Assembly (NCBI RefSeq): GCF_003937945.1
Contig: NZ_RSEC01000061.1
Location: 372,001-436,000 of the forward strand
Reading direction: 5' to 3'
Length of the DNA: 64,000 bases
From: Amycolatopsis eburnea
GTDB lineage: Bacteria > Actinomycetota > Actinomycetes > Mycobacteriales > Pseudonocardiaceae
A program made the position numbers and the translations under genes. Below the pieces are notes generated by a model. It did no database searches. It was not told the DNA's origin and was given only the letters and a program-made list of their open reading frames with translations. The first letter of the stretch is position 1, and each line of letters begins with the position of its first letter. Shown one piece after another: positions 57,285 through 64,000 of the stretch.

Positions 57285-57642
57285 CCGCTGCCGCAGCGCG
57301 GCGGCCCGCGCGAGGGCTTCGTCGTCGGGCAGCCGGGCGGGCCGGTAGGGGACCGGGTGGTAGCTCCACCGTCCTCCCCACCACCGCCCTCAACGGAGGC
57401 GCTTCGCGCCGCTGGCCAATCTTCCGGAGTGTGGCGGGGAACACGCGGGTCGCAGCAGGGCCAAACGTACGATTCGCGGTGTTGGACGTCCGGTATACGG
57501 ACAGTAAGGTCAGCCTTGCCACGATTTTTACACTGAACGGCGCAATGAAGCTGGGCCAAATGGACCTGTCGCGCGAAGTGATCTCCTCATTACCCTCCAG
57601 TAGCAGACAGTGGTGCCGATCACAGTCGCTCCGGGAGGCTCT
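57285..57642. promoter_or_regulatory. Divergent intergenic region with candidate promoter
   Basis: The region holds the relict N-terminal codons of the nitroreductase (57285-57371) and, towards the plus-strand gene, an AT-richer stretch. A possible promoter is TTGGAC at 57482-57487 and TAAGGT at 57505-57510 with a 17-base spacer containing the symmetric GTCCGGTATACGGAC. It would leave a leader of about 130 bases. Confidence 0.4.
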
Positions 57643-58062
57643 ATGGCGTCGCGCGTCCGTGGACCCGGCTCCGAAGACCTGCGCGAACTGCGGATCCGGC
57701 ACCTCACCGGCTGCCTCCCGTGCACGCTCAAATGCGCGTACTGCGGGCTCCCGGTGCGGCTCACCGGGCCGGGCGACCACCCCGGCTACGGCGTGGTCGA
57801 AGAAGTGACCGGCGACCTCGTGCTGCTGCACCGCTTCTGCCGCGGCGCGCTCGGCCGCTGCCGGACGCGGGGGTGCGTGCTGCGGCGCGCCCACCTCGGC
57901 CGCGCGACCGAGCAGTACGAAACCGGGCGGCGGCGGCCGGGGCGTTACCAGCGCCTGGGTGTCCGCCGGTCGGCCGACCTCGATCTGTACCGGAGGCACT
58001 GGCGGATCGCGAAGATGCGGTACGCGTGCAAGGCGTGCCGGTACTACACCGGCTCGCACTGA
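57643..58062 (+). CDS. Small Cys-rich hypothetical protein, possible zinc ribbon
   Basis: This 139-residue basic protein of no recognised family has two cysteine clusters, CLPCTLKCAYC near residue 25 and CKAC near the C-terminus, plus two single cysteines between, which could form one or two zinc sites. The ATG at 57643 has GGGAGG six bases upstream and is preferred over a GTG at 57610. It ends about 30 bases before the EtfD-like gene, so the two may be co-transcribed. Confidence 0.7.
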   Translation: MASRVRGPGSEDLRELRIRHLTGCLPCTLKCAYCGLPVRLTGPGDHPGYGVVEEVTGDLVLLHRFCRGALGRCRTRGCVLRRAHLGRATEQYETGRRRPGRYQRLGVRRSADLDLYRRHWRIAKMRYACKACRYYTGSH

Positions 58063-58093
58063 GCCGGTCCTTCCATCACGACGCGGAGGACTC

Positions 58094-60196
58094 GTGCTCG
58101 TTCGTCTCATCCTCGGCCTGCTCATGACCGTCGTCGGCCTCGCCGTCGCCGGCAAGCGCGTGGCCTTCCTGTACCAGCTGATCAAGGCGGGCCAGCCCGA
58201 CACGAAGCGGTCGAACGAACTCGGCGCCCGCCTCTTCGCGCAGGTCCGCGAAGTCTTCGGCCAGCGCAAGCTGCTCAAGTGGTCGGTTCCCGGCGCCGCG
58301 CACTTCTTCACGTTCTGGGGCTTCGTCATCCTGGCCTCGGTGTACCTCGAGGCCTACGGCGCCCTGTTCGACGAGAAGTTCGCGATCCCGTGGATCGGCC
58401 ACTGGGCGGTGCTCGGCTTCCTGCAGGACTTCATCGCCGTCGCGGTGGCGGTCTCGCTGGGCGTCTTCACGGTCATCCGGATCCGGAACGCCCCGGAGCG
58501 CAAGGACCGCGCGTCGCGCTTCTACGGCTCGCACACCGGCGGCGCGTGGCTGATCCTCTTCATGATCTTCAACGTCGTCTGGACGATGTTCTTCTTCCGC
58601 GGCGCCTCCTCGGCGTCCGGCAACTTCCCGTACGACAACGGCGCGTACGTCTCCCTCGGCGTCGGGAACCTGCTGGAGCCGCTGGGCCACTCGACGACCG
58701 AAGTGCTCGAGACCGTCGGCCTGCTGCTGCACATCGGCGTCATGCTCGTCTTCCTCAGCATCGTGCTCTACTCCAAGCACCTGCACATCTTCGTGGCGCC
58801 GATCAACGTCTCGGCGAAGCGGCTGCCGGACGCGCTCGGCCCGCTGCTGCCGATGGAGTCCGGCGGCGTCGCGATCGACTTCGAGGACCCGGGCGAGGAT
58901 GACACGTTCGGCCGCGGCAAGATCGGTGACTTCACGTGGAAGGGCATGCTCGACTTCGCCACGTGCACCGAGTGCGGCCGCTGCCAGTCGCAGTGCCCGG
59001 CGTGGAACACCGGCAAGCCGCTGTCGCCCAAGCTCGTCATCATGAACCTGCGCGACAACCTCTTCGAGGAGGCGCCCTACATCCTCGCGGGCACCGAGCA
59101 CGAAGAGGCGCGCCCGCTGGTCGGCCCGGAGACCGACGGCGGCGTCATCGACCCGGACGTGCTGTGGTCGTGCACCACCTGCGGTGCGTGCGTCGAGCAG
59201 TGCCCGGTGGACATCGAGCACGTCGACCACATCGTCGACATGCGCCGCTACCAGGTGATGATCGAGTCGGCCTTCCCGACCGAGCTGGGCGGGCTGTTCA
59301 AGAACCTGGAGACCAAGGGCAACCCCTGGGGCCAGAACAACTCCGAGCGGCTCGCCTGGACGAAGGACCTCGGCTTCGACGTCCCGGTGTTCGACGGCGA
59401 GCTGGGGGAGGACGTCGAGTACGTTTTTTGGGTCGGCTGCGCCGGCGCGTTCGACGACCAGGCCCGCAAGACCGTCCGCGCCACGGCCGAGCTGCTGCAC
59501 ATCGCCGGCGTGAACTACGTCGTGCTCGGCACCGAGGAGTCCTGCACCGGCGACCCGGCGCGGCGCGCGGGCAACGAGTTCCTGTTCCAGATGATGGCCC
59601 AGCAGACGGCCGAGACGCTCAACGCCGTGTTCGAGGGCCGCGAGCCGCGCCTGCGCAAGATCGTCACGACCTGCCCGCACTGCCTCAACACGCTCAGCCG
59701 CGAATACCCGCAGCTCTACGGCCACTACGAGGTCGTCCACCACACGCAGCTGCTCAACCGCCTCGTCCGCGGCGGGCAGCTGACCCCGGTGAAGGCCGCC
59801 GAGGACGGCCCGAAGGTCACCTACCACGACCCCTGCTACCTCGGCCGCCACAACAAGGTCTACACCCCGCCCCGCGACCTGGTCGGCGCGGCCGGCGCCC
59901 AGCTGACGGAAATGCCCCGCCACGCGGACCGGGCCCTGTGCTGCGGCGCCGGCGGCGCGCGCATGTGGATGGAGGAGCAGATCGGCAAGCGCATCAACCT
60001 CGAGCGCGTGGACGAAGCGATCGCGACCGACGCGGAAACGATCGTGACCGGCTGCCCGTTCTGCCGCGTGATGCTGACCGACGGCCTGGTCCAGCGCCAG
60101 AGCGAGCAGAAGGCGGAGAACGTCGACGTCCGCGATGTGGCGCAGCTGCTGCTGGAGCGGGTGAAGACGCCGGACAGCTCGGCTCCGAAGGTCTGA
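58094..60196 (+). CDS. etfD: EtfD-like membrane iron-sulfur oxidoreductase
   Basis: This 700-residue protein has an N-terminal membrane domain of about five to six spans, a ferredoxin-type region with two 4Fe-4S motifs (CTECGRCQSQCP and CTTCGACVEQCP), and a C-terminal pair of CCG domains (CPHCLNTL; CCGAGGARMW; CPFCRVML) like heterodisulfide reductase HdrD/GlpC. It matches the mycobacterial EtfD (Rv0338c) architecture, thought to pass electrons from electron-transfer flavoprotein, during fatty-acid beta-oxidation, to menaquinone. GTG 58094 with CGGAGGA upstream is the start. It is followed by a strong terminator. Confidence 0.88.
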   Translation: MLVRLILGLLMTVVGLAVAGKRVAFLYQLIKAGQPDTKRSNELGARLFAQVREVFGQRKLLKWSVPGAAHFFTFWGFVILASVYLEAYGALFDEKFAIPWIGHWAVLGFLQDFIAVAVAVSLGVFTVIRIRNAPERKDRASRFYGSHTGGAWLILFMIFNVVWTMFFFRGASSASGNFPYDNGAYVSLGVGNLLEPLGHSTTEVLETVGLLLHIGVMLVFLSIVLYSKHLHIFVAPINVSAKRLPDALGPLLPMESGGVAIDFEDPGEDDTFGRGKIGDFTWKGMLDFATCTECGRCQSQCPAWNTGKPLSPKLVIMNLRDNLFEEAPYILAGTEHEEARPLVGPETDGGVIDPDVLWSCTTCGACVEQCPVDIEHVDHIVDMRRYQVMIESAFPTELGGLFKNLETKGNPWGQNNSERLAWTKDLGFDVPVFDGELGEDVEYVFWVGCAGAFDDQARKTVRATAELLHIAGVNYVVLGTEESCTGDPARRAGNEFLFQMMAQQTAETLNAVFEGREPRLRKIVTTCPHCLNTLSREYPQLYGHYEVVHHTQLLNRLVRGGQLTPVKAAEDGPKVTYHDPCYLGRHNKVYTPPRDLVGAAGAQLTEMPRHADRALCCGAGGARMWMEEQIGKRINLERVDEAIATDAETIVTGCPFCRVMLTDGLVQRQSEQKAENVDVRDVAQLLLERVKTPDSSAPKV

Positions 60197-60236
60197 ATGC
60201 GGCCCCACCGGCGAAAACGCCGGCCTGATCGCCGTC

Positions 60237-60266
60237 GCCGCCCCGGGAGTTCTTTCCCGGGGCGGC
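60237..60266 (+). terminator. Intrinsic terminator after the EtfD-like gene
   Basis: GCCGCCCCGGGA (60237-60248) pairs perfectly with 60255-60266, a 12-bp GC stem with a 6-base loop, followed by TTTC. A smaller hairpin CCGGCGAAAACGCCGG precedes it at 60208-60223. Confidence 0.8.
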
Positions 60267-60440
60267 TTTCGTCGTGCGCCCGAAACCCGTCGGCACGGTT
60301 TTCCGGCTCCCTCGCGGTGAAAAACGGCCCGGACACCTTCCTATTCGGACGACTTCTCCCGGCCGCGGGGCCGGCCGGGTGACCGTCCGGCTACTCCGCG
60401 TCAGAGCGCCTGGTGCGTTTACAACGTTCCGGCAACCGCC
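60267..60440. other. Remainder of the intergenic gap
   Basis: Between the terminator and the next promoter I see no ORF with a good start signal, no repeat and no RNA gene. Confidence 0.4.
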
Positions 60441-60470
60441 TTGACAGGGCCTGTGGTACGTACCACTCTA
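60441..60470 (+). promoter_or_regulatory. Promoter of the amino-sugar importer operon with internal palindrome
   Basis: TTGACA at 60441-60446 is a perfect -35 hexamer; a weak -10 (ACTCTA, 60465-60470) follows at 18 bases. The perfect palindrome GTGGTACGTACCAC at 60453-60466 fills the spacer and overlaps the -10, a typical repressor position. Confidence 0.6.
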
Positions 60471-60478
60471 ACCCCAAC

Positions 60479-60494
60479 ATTGGTCTACACCATT
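60479..60494. promoter_or_regulatory. DasR-type operator (dre)
   Basis: ATTGGTCTACACCATT closely matches the DasR consensus (TGGTCTAGACCA core with one mismatch). DasR is the GntR/HutC-type regulator of N-acetylglucosamine and chitin use in actinomycetes. The site lies just downstream of the promoter and upstream of the sugar-binding protein gene. Confidence 0.72.
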
Positions 60495-60540
60495 TGGGGA
60501 GCCTGGCCGTGGCGGCCGGGTATCGAAAGGACGGCATCGA

Positions 60541-61842
60541 GTGAAACGCTGGCTCAAGCTGGCGGCGGGCGCCGCCGCATTCACGCTCGCGACCGCAGGC
60601 TGCGCGGGCTCCAGCGGATCGGACACCGCGGCCTCGTCGAGCGGGAACGCCGCGATCAGCGGCGACGTCACGGTCTGGCTGATGACCGGGTCCGCGCCGA
60701 CCACCCTGACCGACGCGCTCAACAAGGAGTTCGAGGCCGCGCACCCCGGGGTCAAGGTCAAGTACGAAATCCAGCAGTGGGACGGCATCCAGCAGAAGCT
60801 GACCACCGCGCTCGCCGGCGGCACCCCGCCGGACGTGATCGAGATCGGCAACACGCAGACCGCGGCGTTCGCCTCGCAGGACGGCGTGCTGACCGACCTG
60901 TCCGCGGACAAGGACAGCTTCAACGGCGCGCAGTGGCTCAAGGGCCTCGCCGACTCGGGCACCTACGACGGCAAGACCTACGGCGTCCCGTTCTACGCGG
61001 CCAACCGTGAGGTCATCTACCGCAAGGACATGTTCGAGCAGGCCGGCATCGCCAAGCCGCCGACCTCGAACGACGAGTGGATCGACGCGATCACGAAGCT
61101 GAAGACGAAGTTCGGCTCCGACCCCGACTTCCAGGCCCTCTACATGCCGGGCCAGAACTGGTACGCGCTGCTGTCCTTCATCTGGGACAACGGCGGGGAC
61201 ATCGCCCAGGCCGACGGCAAGAACTTCAAGGCGACGCTGGACAGCGCCGGCGCGAAGGCGGGCCTCGAGTTCTACAAGAAGCTCGTCGACACCTCCGGCA
61301 CCAAGGCGCCGAAGGACGCGGACGAGGCCAAGCCGCAGCAGGCGACCGTCTACGGCGCCGGCAAGGTGGCCATGATGATCGGCCTCCCGTGGGAGCTGGC
61401 GACGGCCGCGAAGACCGACGCGAGCCTGACCGCCAAGACCGGCGCGTTCGCGATCCCGAGCAAGACCGCCGGCCAGAGCGCCCCGGTCTTCCTGGGCGGC
61501 TCGAACCTGGCCATCCCGGCCAACAGCAAGAACGTGGCCGCGGCCAAGGAGTACATCAAGCTGCTCTCCAGCGCGAAGTACCAGGGCCAGCTCGCCGCCG
61601 CCGGCGTCGTGCCGGGTACCTCGACCGACCTGACCGGCCTGGACAAGGACCCGCTGGGCAGCGTCATGGCCAAGGCCTCCACCAACGGCAAGGCCGTGCC
61701 GGCCAGCCCGAAGTGGGGTGACGTGGAGTCCGGCCAGAACCCGGTCAAGGACATGCTGACCGCGTACCTGACCGGCAAGAAGACGCTCGACCAGGCGACC
61801 GCCGACGCCAACGCAGCGCTGAACAAGCTCATCGGCGGATGA
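60541..61842 (+). CDS. Sugar-binding lipoprotein of ABC importer (chitobiose/GlcNAc-type)
   Basis: This 433-residue extracellular solute-binding protein has a lipoprotein signal ending TAGC, a Ser/Gly linker (SSGSDTAAS), then the family-1 fold (TVWLMTGSAP, VKYEIQQWDGIQQKLTTAL, PPDVIEIGNTQTAAF). The GTG at 60541 is used. The DasR-like site upstream and the N-acetylglucosaminidase gene downstream suggest that the ligand is chitobiose or N-acetylglucosamine, as for DasA and NgcE; ligand choice is inference. Confidence 0.92.
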   Translation: MKRWLKLAAGAAAFTLATAGCAGSSGSDTAASSSGNAAISGDVTVWLMTGSAPTTLTDALNKEFEAAHPGVKVKYEIQQWDGIQQKLTTALAGGTPPDVIEIGNTQTAAFASQDGVLTDLSADKDSFNGAQWLKGLADSGTYDGKTYGVPFYAANREVIYRKDMFEQAGIAKPPTSNDEWIDAITKLKTKFGSDPDFQALYMPGQNWYALLSFIWDNGGDIAQADGKNFKATLDSAGAKAGLEFYKKLVDTSGTKAPKDADEAKPQQATVYGAGKVAMMIGLPWELATAAKTDASLTAKTGAFAIPSKTAGQSAPVFLGGSNLAIPANSKNVAAAKEYIKLLSSAKYQGQLAAAGVVPGTSTDLTGLDKDPLGSVMAKASTNGKAVPASPKWGDVESGQNPVKDMLTAYLTGKKTLDQATADANAALNKLIGG

Positions 61843-62825
61843 CAGCGACCGCGAACGTGACGATGCCGGCGGGGGCCACCCCGCCGGCATCGCCGCGCGA
61901 CGCGGGGGCCAAGAAGCGCAAGCGGGGCCGGTTCGGCGACCGGGTCCTCCCGTACCTGCTGCTCCTCCCCGCGCTCGCCGCGATCCTCGTGCTGCTCGCC
62001 TGGCCGCTGGTCCAGGTGCTCGCGATCAGCTTCCGCAAGCTCGACATCGGCCAGCTCGTCTCCGGCAAGACGATCTGGATCGGCTTCGACAACTACACGA
62101 ACACGCTCTCGGACCCGGAGTTCTGGACCGTCACCTTCCGGACCCTGGTCTTCACCGCCGCCATCGTGGCCGCCACCATCCTGGGCGGGCTGCTGCTGGC
62201 GGTGCTCATGCGCCACCTCGGCCCGGTCGTGCGGATCATGGTCCAGGTGACGCTGGTGCTGGCCTGGGCCACCCCGGTGATCGCCACGACCACCGTGTTC
62301 CAGTGGATCTTCGACCAGCAGTACGGCATCCTCAACAAGACCCTCGACCGGCTGGGCTTCCACGGCTTCATCGGCTTCTCGTGGTTCTCCAGCGGGCCCA
62401 GCACGCTGGCCGTGATCGGGCTGCTGATCGTGTGGCAGGCCGTGCCGTTCGTGACGTTCTCGCTGTACGCGGGCATCATCGGCGTCTCGCGGGAGCAGTA
62501 CGAGGCCGCCGGCATCGACGGCGCCAGCGCGTGGCAGACGTTCCGCGCGGTCACCTGGCCCGCCATCCGGCCGATCACCACCATGGTGACCTTCCTGTCG
62601 GTGCTGTGGGACTTCAACGCCTTCGCCCAGATCTGGGCGATCCGCGAGGGCGGCCCCGACGGCGGGAGCACCACACTGGCCGTCGTGCTGTACCTCAAGG
62701 GCATCGCGGGCAACCACTTCGGCGCGGCGGGCGCGATCGCGACCCTGATGCTGATCGTGCTCGCGCTCATCACGGGCCGGTACATCCAGCTGCTCACCCG
62801 GACCCGGGAAGGGGATCTGTCGTGA
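61839..62825 (+). CDS. Sugar ABC transporter permease (MalF type)
   Basis: This 328-residue permease has a Lys/Arg-rich N-terminus, six membrane spans and the EAA loop QYEAAGIDGASAWQTFRAV. Start ATG 61839 overlaps the binding-protein stop, and its own stop overlaps the next GTG, so the operon is translationally coupled. Confidence 0.93.
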   Translation: MTATANVTMPAGATPPASPRDAGAKKRKRGRFGDRVLPYLLLLPALAAILVLLAWPLVQVLAISFRKLDIGQLVSGKTIWIGFDNYTNTLSDPEFWTVTFRTLVFTAAIVAATILGGLLLAVLMRHLGPVVRIMVQVTLVLAWATPVIATTTVFQWIFDQQYGILNKTLDRLGFHGFIGFSWFSSGPSTLAVIGLLIVWQAVPFVTFSLYAGIIGVSREQYEAAGIDGASAWQTFRAVTWPAIRPITTMVTFLSVLWDFNAFAQIWAIREGGPDGGSTTLAVVLYLKGIAGNHFGAAGAIATLMLIVLALITGRYIQLLTRTREGDLS

Positions 62826-63652
62826 AGAAGTCGCTCTCGCAGCGGATCGTGCTCTCGGTGGTCGGCGTGCTGGTCGCGCTGGCGATCGTCTTCCCGACGT
62901 ACTGGATGTTCGTCACCTCGCTCCGGACGCCCGGCGAGATCCTGTCGCCGAAGTACGACCTCGTCCCGACGTCGTTCTCGTTCGGCAACTTCGCCACCGC
63001 GCTGGGCAAGGACAACTTCCCGACGTACCTGATGAACAGCCTGATCGTCACCGTCGGGTCGGTGCTGTGCGCGCTGGTCGCCGGCACGCTGGCGGCGATC
63101 CCGCTCTCGCGGCTGCGGTTCACCGGCCGCAAGGGCTTCCTCGTGCTGGTCATGGTGGCGCAGCTGGCGCCGGTGTCGGCGCTGTTCATCCCGCTGTTCC
63201 TGCTGATGCGGGACGCCGGGCTGCTCAACACGCTGCCGTCGCTGCTGCTGATCTACTTCGCCACCACGCTGCCGTTCACGGTGTGGATGCTCTACGGCTT
63301 CGTCAACGGGATCCCGTACGAGCTGGAAGAGGCCGCGATGATCGACGGCTGCAGCCAGACCGGCGCCTTCCGCCGGGTGACGCTGCCGCTGCTCGGGCCG
63401 GGACTGGTGACCACGTCGGTGTTCAGCTTCATCACCGCGTGGAACGAGTACCTGTTCGCGCTGGTCTTCATCCAGGACAAGCCGAAGGAGACCCTGCCGG
63501 TGTGGCTCGCGTCGTTCCGCACGGCGTTCGCCACCGACTGGGGTGGCGTCATGGCCGCGTCGGTGATCTACGCGGTCCCGGCGCTGATCTTCTTCCTGCT
63601 CGTGCAGCGCAAGCTGGTGTCCGGCGCGACCGCCGGCGCCGTGAAGGGGTAG
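62822..63652 (+). CDS. Sugar ABC transporter permease (MalG type)
   Basis: This 276-residue permease has six spans, the EAA loop ELEEAAMIDGCSQTGAFRRV and the common C-terminal GAVKG. It pairs with the upstream permease. No ATPase gene is seen in the window; a shared MsiK-type ATPase is the usual partner. Confidence 0.93.
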   Translation: MKKSLSQRIVLSVVGVLVALAIVFPTYWMFVTSLRTPGEILSPKYDLVPTSFSFGNFATALGKDNFPTYLMNSLIVTVGSVLCALVAGTLAAIPLSRLRFTGRKGFLVLVMVAQLAPVSALFIPLFLLMRDAGLLNTLPSLLLIYFATTLPFTVWMLYGFVNGIPYELEEAAMIDGCSQTGAFRRVTLPLLGPGLVTTSVFSFITAWNEYLFALVFIQDKPKETLPVWLASFRTAFATDWGGVMAASVIYAVPALIFFLLVQRKLVSGATAGAVKG

Positions 63653-63655
63653 CTG

Positions 63656-64000
63656 GTGTCTTCACCGGAGAAGCTCGCTGAGGCCGTCCTCCTGCCCGGG
63701 TTCGCCGGGACGACCGCGCCGGACTGGCTCCGCCGCCGGATCTCCGACGGCCTCGGCGGGGTGGTCCTGTTCGGCCGCAACGTCGTCGACGACGAGCAGG
63801 TCGCCGCCCTCACCGCGCAGCTGCGGGGCGAGCGCGACGGCGTCGTCGTCGGGATCGACGAGGAGGGCGGCGACGTCACCCGCCTCGACGTGAACACCGG
63901 GTCGTTCGTGCCGGGCCCGCTGGCGCTGGGCGCGGCCGACGACCCGGAGCTGACCACGGCGGTCGCCGCCGCGCTCGGTGAACGGCTCGCGGCCTGCGGT
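63656..64000 (+). CDS. GH3 beta-N-acetylglucosaminidase (NagZ-like), N-terminal fragment
   Basis: The first 115 codons are in the window, from a GTG three bases after the permease stop. LGGVVLFGRNV and VVGIDEEGGDVTRL are characteristic of family 3 N-acetyl-beta-glucosaminidases, with no signal peptide, so the enzyme would cleave imported chitobiose in the cytoplasm. The catalytic Asp and His/Asp dyad lie beyond the window edge. Confidence 0.85.
   Translation, partial: MSSPEKLAEAVLLPGFAGTTAPDWLRRRISDGLGGVVLFGRNVVDDEQVAALTAQLRGERDGVVVGIDEEGGDVTRLDVNTGSFVPGPLALGAADDPELTTAVAAALGERLAACG

Overview
The window is very GC-rich, gene-dense actinomycete chromosome with many GTG starts and 1-4 base stop/start overlaps. 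At least four families of short palindromic intergenic repeats occur in it. Together with the content, this points to Pseudonocardiaceae and most probably Amycolatopsis; that is an inference from style, as no rRNA or housekeeping marker is present.

Region 1 (1-3969, minus strand) is a compact class II lanthipeptide-type locus: a LanM synthetase, three small precursor genes, and the N-terminal end of a large ATP-binding LuxR-type regulator. The LanM keeps its dehydratase residues and the Cys/Cys/His zinc site of its cyclase, yet none of the three precursors contains a cysteine. This is the most unusual system in the window.

Region 2 (4369-39836, plus strand) is one long, tightly coupled nonribosomal peptide operon. 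It begins with a B12-dependent glutamate mutase pair (3-methylaspartate), a class II tRNA-synthetase-like asparagine synthetase paralogue, a stand-alone FMN glutamate-synthase-like domain, an MFS exporter and an MbtH protein. Two giant NRPSs follow: seven modules, then one module plus thioesterase. Next come an L-threonine kinase, a CysK-like PLP enzyme, an ATP-grasp ligase and an argininosuccinate-lyase-like enzyme, a set expected to make 2,3-diaminobutyrate, and last a threonine aldolase. Specificity codes read by eye suggest Ser at position 1, Gly at 3, possibly a diamino acid at 6 and Asn or 3-methyl-Asn at 8. There is no acyl-starter C domain and no epimerase, so the predicted product is a non-lipidated octapeptide, probably cyclised or hydrolysed by the TE.

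Region 3 (40068-50863) is accessory metabolism. A TetR regulator is divergent from an aldo/keto reductase, with two matching operators between them. A LacI-controlled sugar ABC operon carries a GH31 glycosidase, and a secreted GH3 glycosidase is transcribed away from it; the shared intergenic region contains a CebR-like palindrome and a good promoter.

Region 4 (50953-60196) holds single genes: a SAM methyltransferase-like protein, a cytochrome P450, a secreted alpha/beta hydrolase, a PAS-GGDEF protein with a degenerate EAL domain, a nitroreductase with a missing start, a small Cys-rich protein, and an EtfD-like membrane iron-sulfur oxidoreductase followed by a strong terminator.

Region 5 (60441-64000) is an ABC sugar importer operon ending in a GH3 beta-N-acetylglucosaminidase cut by the window edge. 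A DasR-type operator in its promoter indicates uptake of N-acetylglucosamine or chitobiose.
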